A DNA stretch of 64,000 bases, taken from positions 1-64,000 of the forward strand of contig CAJJAV010000006.1 in assembly GCA_905182125.1 (NCBI GenBank), written 5' to 3'. Source of the stretch: an uncultured Candidatus Poseidoniales archaeon (lineage in GTDB: Archaea; Thermoplasmatota; Poseidoniia; Poseidoniales; Poseidoniaceae). Both the position numbers and the translations under genes were made by a program. A model generated the notes under the pieces. That model was not told the origin of the DNA and made no database searches. It worked only from the letters and a program-made list of their open reading frames with translations. Below are positions 42,671-52,600 of this stretch, piece after piece (within the stretch, counting starts at the first letter, position 1; each line of letters begins with the position of its first letter).

Positions 42671-44647
42671 TCACTCTTCTTCTGAACCTTGACTGGCTCG
42701 GATTTTCATCAAAGCAATCTGGAGTTCTGGGAGGTTGATTTTTCCATCACCATCAAGATCCATTGCTTCTAACAATGCGCCCATTCCCCATGGAGGAAGG
42801 TTGGCGATATCTGCACCCTTCAACGCTTTTTGGAATTCATAACCATCGACGGTTCCTGAGTCATCAAGGTCAATTGATTTGAAAAATTGAGCAAGCGACT
42901 GGTCTGATTTGTCAAGGTAGTCCGCAAGCATGACAAGTTCTGACGCTGGTTCTTTTTCATCGTCTGGGAATTCTGTCACTTCGTCGTTGTGCAAATGAGC
43001 ACCAACGGCGATGATGGTCGATCCTGATTCTTCTTCAGTGTGACCGACGTTGAGTTGAGTGTCGATACCGACCCCACGGCCCAGAAGGGTGCGGATGGTT
43101 GTCGATCCTTCCACAAGCGTGTAGGAATCAATGTCGCTTACTGTGCTTGATTCCTCAGCATCAGCGTTGCTTCGGTTCCCGGTTCGAATCATGATCAACG
43201 CAGCCATGATGGCAGCCAGAGCGCAGAGGTAGAACAGAGCAGAGGAAACCAGAAGGAAACCGCCACTGGATGGGACGGCTTCTTCAACGCCGGAATTGAC
43301 GACAGCCTGGGTTGTGAAATCTCCCATCAAGCGAACGATGGTGGATGTGGCTCCACCAATGAAAGTGAACCAGACAGCGAGTTGGGCGTTCGAAGGGTTA
43401 GCAAGTTGCTTACGAGCAGCCAGTGGGTAGGCTGTGAAGATACTTGCAAGCATCATTAAGCCGCCAACGGTGTACATGAATCCTTGATCCACGGTTTCAG
43501 CCATGGTACCAAGGTTACCGAGGCCGACAAAGACATCCATGCCGGTGAAGTAACCGCCAACAGCAAACACTGGCAAGAGGAGCATAGCCCCTGTTGCTGC
43601 AAATGCGCCTGGACTCTTGACAATTGCTTCTGCATTGGATTTTGCTGTGATCAGGAGGTTGAACGAACCTGCAAGGATTGGTAGCAAGCCAAGGGTGAGC
43701 AAAATTGCGCCGAGGTTTTGGAGCAACTCAGCGCTTGAAGCAGCCGTCATGTAGAAGGGTGGAATGGTGAGGAAGAGCAAGACCATGTTGACCTTGAGCA
43801 GGGATTCAGACCAAACAGGCGTGCCTGTGGTGAACGGGATGATATGGTATGCGAGTCCGAACATGAGAGCAAGTGGCACCCATCCGGTGATCACGTGTTC
43901 AGCCATCCAAACCGTCTGAGTAGACCCAGCAAGATCACCGAAGAAGGCCATCATGCCACCTGCAATCTTAGCCACAAGGGCGAGAACGAGGAACCATGTT
44001 GTTGGGGTGATGTTTTCTGAATCACGGTTTGCAACGGTGATCAAGACGTTGATCAGAATCGCAGCGTGGAGCAGACCCGCAAGAACGAAGGCAGACAGGT
44101 TGGTGACATTCTCAATGATGCCAGCCTCGTTATTCAAGGACACGAAGGAGAGAAGCGCTGGGAGCAAGAGGTAGGCTACTGTTGAAACTGTCAACAGTAA
44201 TGCGACCATTGATGCGCTCTTTTCACTGGCCAATCGGCCCTTTGCAGTTCGGGATACCGCAACAAGAGCGCCACCAATAAGCATGTAATTGAGCGCCGTC
44301 ATGAAGAAGACGTTCGTGTACGTGGTGAGCATCGAACCGTCGTCGTACGACCAGCCAATGCTGGCGAGGGAATTCAATGCAGCTCCATCATAACTGTGCC
44401 ATAGACCGAGGAAAGAAGCAATGGCTGCAAACAAAAACCAAACCATACCGAAACGGATCCATGTTTTGCTTCCACTTCCTGCTTCGTCATTGAACAAATC
44501 AATGAGGCCGGCTGGGGCTTTGTTAAGCAAAAAGAGACCAATTTGTTGCAAAGGGGCACTCATGCCACCGATGCCTTTGACGAGGTAATTTGCTGTCAGC
44601 GCCAGGATGGCAAGTAAAAGGCCGGAAGTAATGAAGACGGTTTCCAT
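42671..44647 (-). CDS. Haem-copper-oxidase-fold membrane protein with C-terminal EF-hands; metal ligands apparently lost
   Basis: 658 residues. About 13 hydrophobic helices span residues 1-~480. The segment WMAEHVITGWVPLALMFG followed by LAYHIIPFTTGTPVWSE resembles cbb3/NorB-type subunit I ('GHNavGf.lta...YY.iPk.t.rPvyS'). By eye, the ligand positions are altered: 'PHHLHYT' reads PPFYMT (~299), 'HVHsGalGW' reads DQGFMYTVGG (~389), and the low-spin haem His near ~108 reads Tyr in LTTYTN. The soluble C-terminus has two canonical EF-hand loops: DLDDSGTVDGYE (~589-600) and DLDGDGKINLPE (~627-638). It follows a 93-aa membrane protein by 12 bp. Fold match is moderate; role unknown. Confidence 0.55.
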   Translation of the reverse strand: METVFITSGLLLAILALTANYLVKGIGGMSAPLQQIGLFLLNKAPAGLIDLFNDEAGSGSKTWIRFGMVWFLFAAIASFLGLWHSYDGAALNSLASIGWSYDDGSMLTTYTNVFFMTALNYMLIGGALVAVSRTAKGRLASEKSASMVALLLTVSTVAYLLLPALLSFVSLNNEAGIIENVTNLSAFVLAGLLHAAILINVLITVANRDSENITPTTWFLVLALVAKIAGGMMAFFGDLAGSTQTVWMAEHVITGWVPLALMFGLAYHIIPFTTGTPVWSESLLKVNMVLLFLTIPPFYMTAASSAELLQNLGAILLTLGLLPILAGSFNLLITAKSNAEAIVKSPGAFAATGAMLLLPVFAVGGYFTGMDVFVGLGNLGTMAETVDQGFMYTVGGLMMLASIFTAYPLAARKQLANPSNAQLAVWFTFIGGATSTIVRLMGDFTTQAVVNSGVEEAVPSSGGFLLVSSALFYLCALAAIMAALIMIRTGNRSNADAEESSTVSDIDSYTLVEGSTTIRTLLGRGVGIDTQLNVGHTEEESGSTIIAVGAHLHNDEVTEFPDDEKEPASELVMLADYLDKSDQSLAQFFKSIDLDDSGTVDGYEFQKALKGADIANLPPWGMGALLEAMDLDGDGKINLPELQIALMKIRASQGSEEE

Positions 44648-44659
44648 ACATCACACCTC

Positions 44660-44941
44660 CTAATCGACGATGACCTCTGCTAAAACAGATGCAACAATCG
44701 CACCTAGGCCAATCAAGAGCCCAATGAGGTAGTACCAGATGCCACTGCCGCCGAGATTACCGATCAATGGCACGAGTTCACCGAGGAGTGGGATGTTATC
44801 CCATCCAAAGACATTTGAGAACAAAGCGAGCATGCCGATGACGCCCACAAAGAAGAGGGTCAAAAGAATACGACTGGAAGCCGGTTCGCCGGTTCCAACG
44901 GTTACATCAGGAAGACTGGTTGCGTTTGTCATGAGGTTCAC
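44660..44941 (-). CDS. Small two-TM membrane protein next to the oxidase-fold gene
   Basis: 93 residues, no recognised family. A polar N-terminus is followed by two hydrophobic helices: ILLTLFFVGVIGMLALFSNVF and WYYLIGLLIGLGAIVASVLAE. It ends 12 bp before the 658-aa oxidase-fold gene on the same strand, so it may be a small subunit of one complex. A TATA-like CTTTATGA lies near 44987-44994 on the minus strand, ~45 bp upstream of the ATG. Confidence 0.7.
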   Translation of the reverse strand: MNLMTNATSLPDVTVGTGEPASSRILLTLFFVGVIGMLALFSNVFGWDNIPLLGELVPLIGNLGGSGIWYYLIGLLIGLGAIVASVLAEVIVD

Positions 44942-45039
44942 CCGAACAAGACCCCAAAGGGGACATTCCGCCCACTCGTACAGCAGTCATAAAGATTCAC
45001 ACCCCGCAAAGAGGGATACGAGGGATTGCTGGCAACCAC

Positions 45040-46206
45040 TCAAGGCGCCCGGAGAGCGTTCAACATGTTGCCTCGGCGAGGTTTGGAAATGCCAAGTGGT
45101 GTTGGCAATGCGTGCTCTAAAGCGACTTCTTCAGCCCATGCTTTTTGGCAATCACATGCAAGTCCATCAAACTCTTGAATATCACCTGAAACCGCATAGC
45201 GTTCGATTGCAGCAACAACATGTGAGTCGCAAGCACCACAATTGTGCGCACCACGGACCCTTCCACCTGCAGTAGGATGAACGATCAGCCGACTCACTTG
45301 GCCAGCGCCTCCGTTTCCGGTCCCTTGAGGATGGATGGTTGGATGGGCCCTGGTGATCATTTCAACAAGTGACCACAACCAAGGTGGCCGATACTCGTTG
45401 TGCCTGTGCAATCGATCGATGATGGTCCCTCGTTGGATGTTCATTGGATTCACTGAAATTTCATCGCTTCGGTCTGCAACGGCTTCAATCCACTTAACGC
45501 CGTGCAGCAAAGCATCGGCTTCGTTCATGAATGGGGGTTTGAACATCAGGTATGTTTTCACGCGAATGTTGTATTTTTGGAGGTTTGTCACGGCACGATC
45601 CCACGATTTGGTGGTGAATCCTTTGTTGACGTGGAACCTTAACACTTCGTCATCATAGGCTTCGAGACCAATTGCAACAGCAAAACTGGTGTTGATCGAG
45701 GTTGCCCATTCGAGCTTCTCTTCCGTCAGTTGCTCACAACGAGATTCTACAATCAATTCCTTGCCGAGTTCTTGGCATTCACGAAGCACGGTTTCTTGGA
45801 ACGGGACGGGAATCTCTCGGTCTTCGAGCAGTGACCCGCTGGTGTAGACCTTGACCATGCCATGGTCCTTGAAATCATCAAATTTATTTTTTGCATAAGC
45901 CCATTGAGCATGCAAATCTTCGTTGGTTACATCGTCACGTGTGTCGTTGAAATAACCGCAGAACGTACAGCCGCTCGACCACCACCAATGGCAACCCTTG
46001 GTCCGCAGAATGACGGTGACTGCACTGGTTGGTGTGCCATCAGCAAGTGTTTCTGGCGTGAAGTACACCGTAGCAGGTTCGTTGGCATCCCAAGACTGTT
46101 GTCTGGCCTTTGCCCAGGGCGTGTTGGCAGGGGCTTTGACCAGGTCGTGAATGCGGGCACCTTTGTTGCCTTCGCCGACCAATGTGAGTGATTTATGATT
46201 CGACAT
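45040..46206 (-). CDS. Archaeosine biosynthesis radical SAM protein RaSEA-like
   Basis: 388 residues. It is of the Elp3-like radical SAM type that pairs with ArcS to make archaeosine at tRNA position 15. The Fe-S motif is KGCHWWWSSGCTFCGYF, with Cys72, Cys80 and Cys83 (C-x7-C-x2-C, an unusual spacing shared with the family). Other landmarks: YTSGSLLEDREIP, LIVESRCEQLTEE, VAIGLEAYDD, YLMFKPPFMNE and the C-terminal Cys cluster HNCGACDSH ... LACDCQKAW. Length matches the family. The tRNA target is family knowledge, not shown here. Confidence 0.88.
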   Translation of the reverse strand: MSNHKSLTLVGEGNKGARIHDLVKAPANTPWAKARQQSWDANEPATVYFTPETLADGTPTSAVTVILRTKGCHWWWSSGCTFCGYFNDTRDDVTNEDLHAQWAYAKNKFDDFKDHGMVKVYTSGSLLEDREIPVPFQETVLRECQELGKELIVESRCEQLTEEKLEWATSINTSFAVAIGLEAYDDEVLRFHVNKGFTTKSWDRAVTNLQKYNIRVKTYLMFKPPFMNEADALLHGVKWIEAVADRSDEISVNPMNIQRGTIIDRLHRHNEYRPPWLWSLVEMITRAHPTIHPQGTGNGGAGQVSRLIVHPTAGGRVRGAHNCGACDSHVVAAIERYAVSGDIQEFDGLACDCQKAWAEEVALEHALPTPLGISKPRRGNMLNALRAP

Positions 46207-46263
46207 CGAAGTCCCCCTTGATTCTACTGGCTGGTCGAGTGTGTTTCAATCCACCGACGCGGT

Positions 46264-47112
46264 TCAAGCCTTCGGATGAAACAAAATTGATGCCCCTGCC
46301 TGTACAAATTGACCCTTTGGATGCCTAGGATCGTTCATCTCTGCAGAGATCAAAGAGGAAGTGAAGGCTTGGGCAGGAACACGTACATCGACACGAGAGC
46401 CGAGGCGAATCATTCCATACCTTTGGCCACGCCTCATTTCATCTCCGATGCCTTGCCAAGGTATGATTGTGCGAGCGAGTGCACCTGAAATCTGCGTCAC
46501 TTCGATTCGAACCCCATCATTGCTCAGGAACACGGTTCGCACCCGTTCGTTGTATTCGCTTTCTTTTTTGTAAGCGGCGAGAAATGGTCCGCGCTTCAAA
46601 CCCTTTCCAGTTCGATGCTCCATGCGTTCAATGGTTGAAGCCATTGGCGCACGGTTGACGTGCACGTCAAGCGGAGACATAAACACGGCAATACGAACCA
46701 CATCGTTTGGATCTTCATCGCCGACAGCAACTGCTTCGAAGCGTTGTTCAGTAGCGAAGGAAAGGGGTGTTTCGCATGGGCTAGGCATCCAATCACCACT
46801 TAGGGGATCGCTTTCGGTGAGCCCCGTGTCGTGTTCTTTTTTCGAAGGACGGTGCCCTGTGGCTCGTTCTCGACGGATGAACATGACATGCCCGTCGGCT
46901 GGAGAAACTAAAATTCCAGATGCTTTTGGAATCGGACGGTCTGGATCGCGCCAGAAGTTGACAAAAAAGGCCGAGGCCATCAGGCACAGGATGCCGAAAA
47001 GAGGGACGAGTCCGCTCAACGGATCAATAAGTGAACCGACAATGATGGAACTTACGCCCATCATGAAGGTGATCAGCACCGGCGCATGGCCGCCATGGGC
47101 CAGCCCAGTCAT
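46264..47112 (-). CDS. psd: Phosphatidylserine/archaetidylserine decarboxylase
   Basis: 282 residues. It converts the serine head group of a membrane lipid to ethanolamine. Signs: an N-terminal membrane helix (APVLITFMMGVSSIIVG, SGLVPLFGILCLMASAFFVN), FWRDPDRPIP, the substrate/catalytic SPADGHV, AVFMSPLDVHVNRAP, and the autocatalytic cleavage site IRLGSRVDV (LGS), where the Ser becomes the pyruvoyl group. The short form is typical of archaea and the bacterial PSD-II type. The archaeal substrate would be archaetidylserine. A CDP-alcohol phosphatidyltransferase is encoded at 7.4 kb. The coiled-coil gene lies 9 bp upstream. Confidence 0.9.
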   Translation of the reverse strand: MTGLAHGGHAPVLITFMMGVSSIIVGSLIDPLSGLVPLFGILCLMASAFFVNFWRDPDRPIPKASGILVSPADGHVMFIRRERATGHRPSKKEHDTGLTESDPLSGDWMPSPCETPLSFATEQRFEAVAVGDEDPNDVVRIAVFMSPLDVHVNRAPMASTIERMEHRTGKGLKRGPFLAAYKKESEYNERVRTVFLSNDGVRIEVTQISGALARTIIPWQGIGDEMRRGQRYGMIRLGSRVDVRVPAQAFTSSLISAEMNDPRHPKGQFVQAGASILFHPKA

Positions 47113-47121
47113 TGGAAAGCC

Positions 47122-47922
47122 TCACTCTGCCCAGGGGTCTTCACCGTCGGACCAACCTTCTGCGGAGGCCTCTTTGGCTCCCACTTCGGCGGCTTTGGAT
47201 GGTTCCTCTGCTGGTGCTTCTGCTGGTGCTTCTGCGCTGGTGTCCGAAGTGCCCTCTTCAAGAGGTTCTTCGACTGCTTCATCAGCAACGATTTCAACGG
47301 TAGATGAATCGGTGTCAGCGGTGATTTGTTCTGCCTTTTCGATGGTCATGTCGGCTGCTCGTGCATCGACCATGTCGTCCATTCGCTCAGTAAAGGCACG
47401 GGACATGTGCTGTGATTTGCGCTCGGCTTCGACCGCTCGCTCAATCATCTCATAGCGTTGCTTGATGGCCTTGTTGAGGTCTTCGAAGATTTGCATGTGA
47501 TCGACGTACCAGTCGTCACGGGCCTTCATTTCTGAAACGGCGAGGCGGAGATCGTTGTCGAGTTCTTCTGCAATTCCAAACACCTTGCCGAGGCGGTCTT
47601 TTTCACGGGAGTACTTCTCTTCCATCTTTTCGAGTTCTGGCTTGAGATGTTCGACTTGCTTTCCTGCCTTTACAGCACGAAGTTCGAGTTCTCGGACCCG
47701 GATTTCACGCTCATTGAGGAGCGCTTCTTGGGTTTCTTTCTCGATTTCCCGTTCAATGATTTCCTTTTCGAGGACTTCATTTTCAGTTCGTGAGTCAAAG
47801 AGGTCCTTTTCTACAGCTTCATACGCTGCAAACAACTTCTGGAGACGGTCCGTCTCAGTCGAGAGTTGTTCCTCAAGTTGCTGGATTCGAATCTCTGGCG
47901 TGACGGTCCCTTCTTCTGTCAT
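47122..47922 (-). CDS. Coiled-coil protein with acidic Ala/Glu tail
   Basis: About 266 residues. Residues ~10-185 are strongly helical with long heptad-like stretches (IRIQQLEEQLSTETDRLQKL, KDLFDSRTENEVLEKEII, and similar), a clear coiled coil. The last ~80 residues are low-complexity and acidic (EEPLEEGTSDTSAEAPAEAP, EGWSDGEDPWAE). No TM or signal, so probably cytoplasmic. ATG 47922 (MTEEGTVTPE) starts the coil; a longer form from 48027 adds a non-helical segment overlapping pip. It ends 9 bp before psd. Possibly a scaffold; family unknown. Confidence 0.65.
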   Translation of the reverse strand: MTEEGTVTPEIRIQQLEEQLSTETDRLQKLFAAYEAVEKDLFDSRTENEVLEKEIIEREIEKETQEALLNEREIRVRELELRAVKAGKQVEHLKPELEKMEEKYSREKDRLGKVFGIAEELDNDLRLAVSEMKARDDWYVDHMQIFEDLNKAIKQRYEMIERAVEAERKSQHMSRAFTERMDDMVDARAADMTIEKAEQITADTDSSTVEIVADEAVEEPLEEGTSDTSAEAPAEAPAEEPSKAAEVGAKEASAEGWSDGEDPWAE

Positions 47923-48023
47923 GGTTTCACCGGGAGGCAAGCCTCCATGCGAGTCCACCGAACTCCACCCTATCAAGCCGACGCCTAAACGACCCCGTAA
48001 ATCGCCTTGAATGCGCGCGTTGG

Positions 48024-49016
48024 TCATTCGCAGAGGGCGTTGGTTGCTGACACGAGTTCGCGAGCAATGCTTACTTCACCCATTGAATGTCCAGCGTCTG
48101 GCACCATAATCAAGCGACTGTTTGGTAATACTTTGTGCAACTCCCAGGCACTGCGGGCAGGACAAACCACATCATATCGGCCCTGTACAATCACCGTAGG
48201 AATGTGTTCAATAATGGATGCGTGGTTGAGGATATGTGCTTCTTCGACGAAAATGGCGTTGATGAAATAGTGGCATTCGATGCGCGCAAAGGCGACTGCG
48301 AAATCCAAATCATCTGCTTTTTCGAGGTAAGATGGATCAGGGAACAACCTGCTCGTAGCCATCTCCCATCGGGTCCATTCCTTTGCTGCAGCACGACGAA
48401 CTTCGCCATCTTCACTGGTGAGGCGGGTGTAATAGGCTTGGATCAAATCTGAACGTTCTTCTTCTGGAATGTGCTCCCTGTAGGGTTCGAAAGCATCAGG
48501 GAATATGTGACTGGCACCGTCTTGGTAGAACCATTTCAGTTCACTCTTTCTGCACATGAATATGCCTCGTAGAACGAGACTGATGACCCGTTCTGGGTAT
48601 GTTTGGGCATAAATGAGGGAAAGCGTCGAACCCCATGAACCTCCGAAGACGTGCCATTCTTCAATGCCAAATGACACCCGAAGCGCTTCAATATCAGCCA
48701 CCATTGCCTGAGTTGTGTTGTCTCTCAATTCGGCATGAGGTGTGGATTTGCCACAACCGCGTTGATCGAATTGTATGATGTGAAATTGCTCGGGGTCGAA
48801 GTATTGTCGGTAAGCTGGTTGGCCTCCGCCGCCGGGACCGCCGTGGATCACGACAACTGGAATTCCTTCTGAGTTTCCTGTTTTTTCCCAGGCGATTGTA
48901 TGAAGGTCCGTCACTTGAAGCGTTCCGGCCTCATAGGCATCAATAGGTGGGTAAAGCACATCTTCGAGTGTGGCGGTTGTGTCCAGCATGGTTTCGGCCA
49001 CAGAACGACCGACCAT
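48024..49016 (-). CDS. pip: Proline iminopeptidase (alpha/beta hydrolase)
   Basis: 330 residues. It removes N-terminal proline from peptides. The oxyanion/entry segment VVVIHGGPGGGG, the strand FDQRGCGKSTPH, the nucleophile elbow GGSWGSTLSL, the acid in IVQGRYDVVCP and the His in VPDAGHSMGE make up a complete Ser-Asp-His triad of the S33 family. Length and gap to the start are typical. ATG 49016 is chosen; 48989 is also possible. It is divergent from the methyltransferase gene with a 52-bp intergenic region. Confidence 0.9.
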   Translation of the reverse strand: MVGRSVAETMLDTTATLEDVLYPPIDAYEAGTLQVTDLHTIAWEKTGNSEGIPVVVIHGGPGGGGQPAYRQYFDPEQFHIIQFDQRGCGKSTPHAELRDNTTQAMVADIEALRVSFGIEEWHVFGGSWGSTLSLIYAQTYPERVISLVLRGIFMCRKSELKWFYQDGASHIFPDAFEPYREHIPEEERSDLIQAYYTRLTSEDGEVRRAAAKEWTRWEMATSRLFPDPSYLEKADDLDFAVAFARIECHYFINAIFVEEAHILNHASIIEHIPTVIVQGRYDVVCPARSAWELHKVLPNSRLIMVPDAGHSMGEVSIARELVSATNALCE

Positions 49017-49068
49017 GTGCCTTTCGTTTGAGGGGCATCTTCATGGAACGGGGGGTAAGCCACGGTGC

Positions 49069-49689
49069 ATGACCACCCGAGCGGCTACTGATTTGTTTTC
49101 AGAATGGGCGAACAAGAACAAGGACGAAGGTATGGAGCGCGGCCATGCAGCCTCTGTCACTGCGATGCTGAACTTGGCTCTGGCCAAGGTTGGACGACCG
49201 TTTTCCGCCATCGATGTCGGGTGCGGAAACGGATGGGTCTGCAGAGCCCTCCAAGCAACTGACGGGTGCACGCATGCGGTGGGCGTCGATGGTTCACAGG
49301 CCATGATCGAGAAGGCACGCAGCCTTGGCGATGGAGAATTTCATCTCGCTCTTTTACCCGAATGGCAACCAAGCGAGCGTTTTGATTTGCTTCACTCAAT
49401 GGAATTCCTCTACTACCTCCACGACCCGGCCACGATGCTCAAAGCACTGCATGATGGTTGGTTGAGCGATGGTGGTGTTTTGGTGGCCGGAGTGGACCAT
49501 TACCTCGAAAACGATGACAGTCACGGATGGCCTTCCGCTTTGAATGTCCACATGACATTGTTGAGTCAAGCACAATGGGAACAAGCCATGAACATGGCTG
49601 GGTTTGTTGATGTTGAGATGCATCGAGTCGCAGCAACCGATGATTTTGTCGGCACGCTCGTCATGATGGGTCGTAAACTGGCCATCTAA
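49069..49689 (+). CDS. Class I SAM-dependent methyltransferase
   Basis: 206 residues. The SAM-binding motif I FSAIDVGCGNGWVCRAL, motif II around VGVDGSQAMIEKAR, and a motif III-type strand FDLLHSMEFLYYL mark a class I methyltransferase fold. The substrate is unknown; the closest look-alikes are UbiE/Methyltransf_11-type proteins. ATG 49069 (MTTRAATDLFSEWA) gives the usual short leading helix; longer frames overlap pip. It converges on the addA gene with a 4-bp overlap of stops. Confidence 0.82.
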   Translation: MTTRAATDLFSEWANKNKDEGMERGHAASVTAMLNLALAKVGRPFSAIDVGCGNGWVCRALQATDGCTHAVGVDGSQAMIEKARSLGDGEFHLALLPEWQPSERFDLLHSMEFLYYLHDPATMLKALHDGWLSDGGVLVAGVDHYLENDDSHGWPSALNVHMTLLSQAQWEQAMNMAGFVDVEMHRVAATDDFVGTLVMMGRKLAI

Positions 49690-52600
49690 GCTTCTGCGTC
49701 AAAAGGTCCGAGCCCGAGGGGGCTGCCTGCTGGACCGCACAGCCGAACATCGCCAGTGTAAAATGGACACGTTTGACAGGGTTCCGAGGTTTCAGAATCA
49801 AGACGCTCTGGCTCATCCAGTGTTTCGGGAACCACGGCGAGGTGACCGATCCACTCGAGTTGATCATCGAGGTCTTTTCGAGCTTTGACAAATGCTCCAG
49901 GGGACAACTGTATCATTCTCCCCGATGCTCCAACGAGCAAGGCAGGTGGAAGGATGGTTCGTTGTTCTTCAGCAGGTTTGCTCATCTCAATCGCTTCGAG
50001 CGCCATGGAATACAGTGTCAGTTGAAGGCGGTGTTCCTTCAAAAGAGCACGCTCTGCATCAGTGGATGGTTCTGGATTGAGCACGTCACCCTTGTACTGT
50101 TGAAGCGCTGTTCCCTTGGAGGGATTGGCGGCATTAAATCCATCGCGACATCCCTTTGTTTTGAGGTCGACAATCTGGAGGAAACCTTGGTTGGATTCAT
50201 TGCGAAGGGCAAGCACAAGGTCCGCCCGTCCGTCAAAAATCAAGGTCAGCGCTTCGATCGTGGCATGGTTGATTGGTTCGACGACATCGAACGTAGTTCG
50301 CTTCAAACCATCGACATCAACGCTGTGAGAATGGTAGAAAGGCAATTCTGTCCGCAGACCCTCAACCGTGAGTCCGAAGTGGGTTTCACCTGCTGCTAAT
50401 TTTCCAAGCAGACCCTCTCGGACGAGCGCCCCAAGTTCGACTAAACGTTCACCTGCTCGTTTGGCGACGTGGCTTGAGGCATCCTTTCCTTGTCGAATAT
50501 ACCCCTCTTCGGCAAGGACAACATCGATCATGGCCTCGTCATCAAGCCCGTCTTTCCCTTCAAACTGCCAGGCGGCAGGGAGAGGGATTGAGTGAGGCGC
50601 TGCGTGGAGTGAAGGGTTGGCCAGGCCAAGTTCCACCAAACGATGCATCATCGTTCCAAACACAGTTGCGAGGGGATACTGGCTCGATGTTCCTTTCGAT
50701 TCTTTCTTCACGCCAATCAAGTTGAGTTTTTCCGGCACCCACCCTTTGACTTCGGACAGCCAATGACGGCGATGGCAGAGGTTGCTGGTGTCCAGTCCGT
50801 GAGCAGTCATACGAACGGATTCCATGACCATGAGCGGCGGAGTTTGCGGTTGGGGTTCGACCGGAAGGTCTTCAATCCGTTGTTCTAAGAGGCGCCAATC
50901 TTCCAAAGGCGTGCTTTTCTGACCTGCTTCAAAACAGTCTGGATGGTGATAAATTCGAACCGATTGGATGGCATCTTCGCCCAACTTGGCGTTTTGAGAG
51001 AGTGCGAACGGGTCGAGTGTGAGGGTTGTTTTGTCGTAAGGAGGCAGGGTTTGATGGGATAAATCCCCGGTCAACAACCAGGGTGAGTCAGCGATTTGGC
51101 CTTCGTGGGCAAGGCTTCTGAGCCCTTCAATCCACATGCCTCCCATGGTTTTCCTCGATGCTTTGGATTCAACCTCAAGTTCACCCGACGCCGCATTGAT
51201 GGTTGATGTGTTTTTGTGAGCACCGACAAGGATCAAACGGTCCCGTGCTCGTGTGAGCGCGACATAGAATGAACGTCGGCGTTCTGCTTGAGTCTGGGCT
51301 TGATCCAGTTGAAGGGTGAACTCCCAGAGTCCGTCTTGGGGTCTGGTAAGGGAGCGCCATGGATTGATCCGCCCGGCAATAATTTGGGGCGTCACAAGCA
51401 CGTTTTCTTTGGTGTTCAGTTGTGTATCCGAGGCTCCTGCTTTGAACAAGCCAGCAACAAACACCACATCGGCTTCTAACCCCTTGGCGTTGTGCACCGT
51501 CATGATTCGAACAGCCCCTCCAGCTGGAACATTTGTTGCCGAGGGGCCTTTTTGGCGCAACCGTTGAAGTTCACACATCCGTTCATGGATCGCTGCTGCT
51601 TCATGGCCGAGTTCATTGCCAATCGAAGCCGCTAAACTGTACCACGCCTCTGCATTTTGCCGATCTGTGTCCTCTGGGAAAGCAACGAGTAAATCTGAAT
51701 GGTCAAGCACCGCATCGACGACTTCATACAGCGCTCCTTTCCGAACAAGGCGACCTAGATGAGCCACTAAGGTAGCGATGTTCTTGTTCGGTGCATGGTG
51801 TTCCAGATGGTTCCACCAATCGCTTTCTGGTGCTTGTTCCATCATGGTCTGGATTTGGCCATCAGTAAAACCGAGCACTGGTGAGCGGGCAATACCGAGC
51901 ACGGCCGCCCTCGAACCAGGGTTGGCAATCAGATTGAGCAAAGCCATCAAGGGTTGAACGATTGGCCTTCCAAGCAAACTCCCTTGCCTGTCCGCAACCA
52001 CAGGGATGCCTCGTTGTTGTAGACGGCGAATGAGGTCTGGAACGTGCTTCCGAGAATGAACGAGGATCATGACATCTGAAGGATCGACGGCTGCGTCTGG
52101 GCCCTCGACGTCGCGGAACGCTCTGTCCGCTGCGCTCCATACCTGGGTGGTTTGGCCTTGAAGAAGCGCTGAAAGCCGACCAGCAATCAGTTCGTGTTCG
52201 AGATGTATGTCCTTCGATTTCTGATTTGAAAACACATCGACGGGCACCGAAAGGTCAGAAGAAACATCGCCTTCTTCTGTGCTCAACGGCATGAGCCATT
52301 CAAGGACACCGGGGGTGTTGCCTGACGGCCTGCCAGCGTCAAGGTCCTGCGCTGTAGCATGCCATTCACCAGGTAAAAGGTGATGCCGTGGATGAAACAC
52401 ATCTCTGAAAATTCCATTCATGGCGTGAACAAGATTGGGTTTGGTCCTGTAGTTGCTGGTGAGATCAATGAGTCCGTGCTGCCTGAACATCTGCCTGTCC
52501 CCACCCGAGAATTCTGGTGCGTAGTCACCGGTATCGGTTCCAAGACTTACATGCGTCCATGCCTGTGAAACAACTTCGCCTGGTGCTAACGCATCAGCCG

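Noticed and set aside
46264..47112. Bacterial long-form PSD with a membrane-spanning N-terminal extension
   Set aside because: Length and layout match the short form; the LGS cleavage site is kept.
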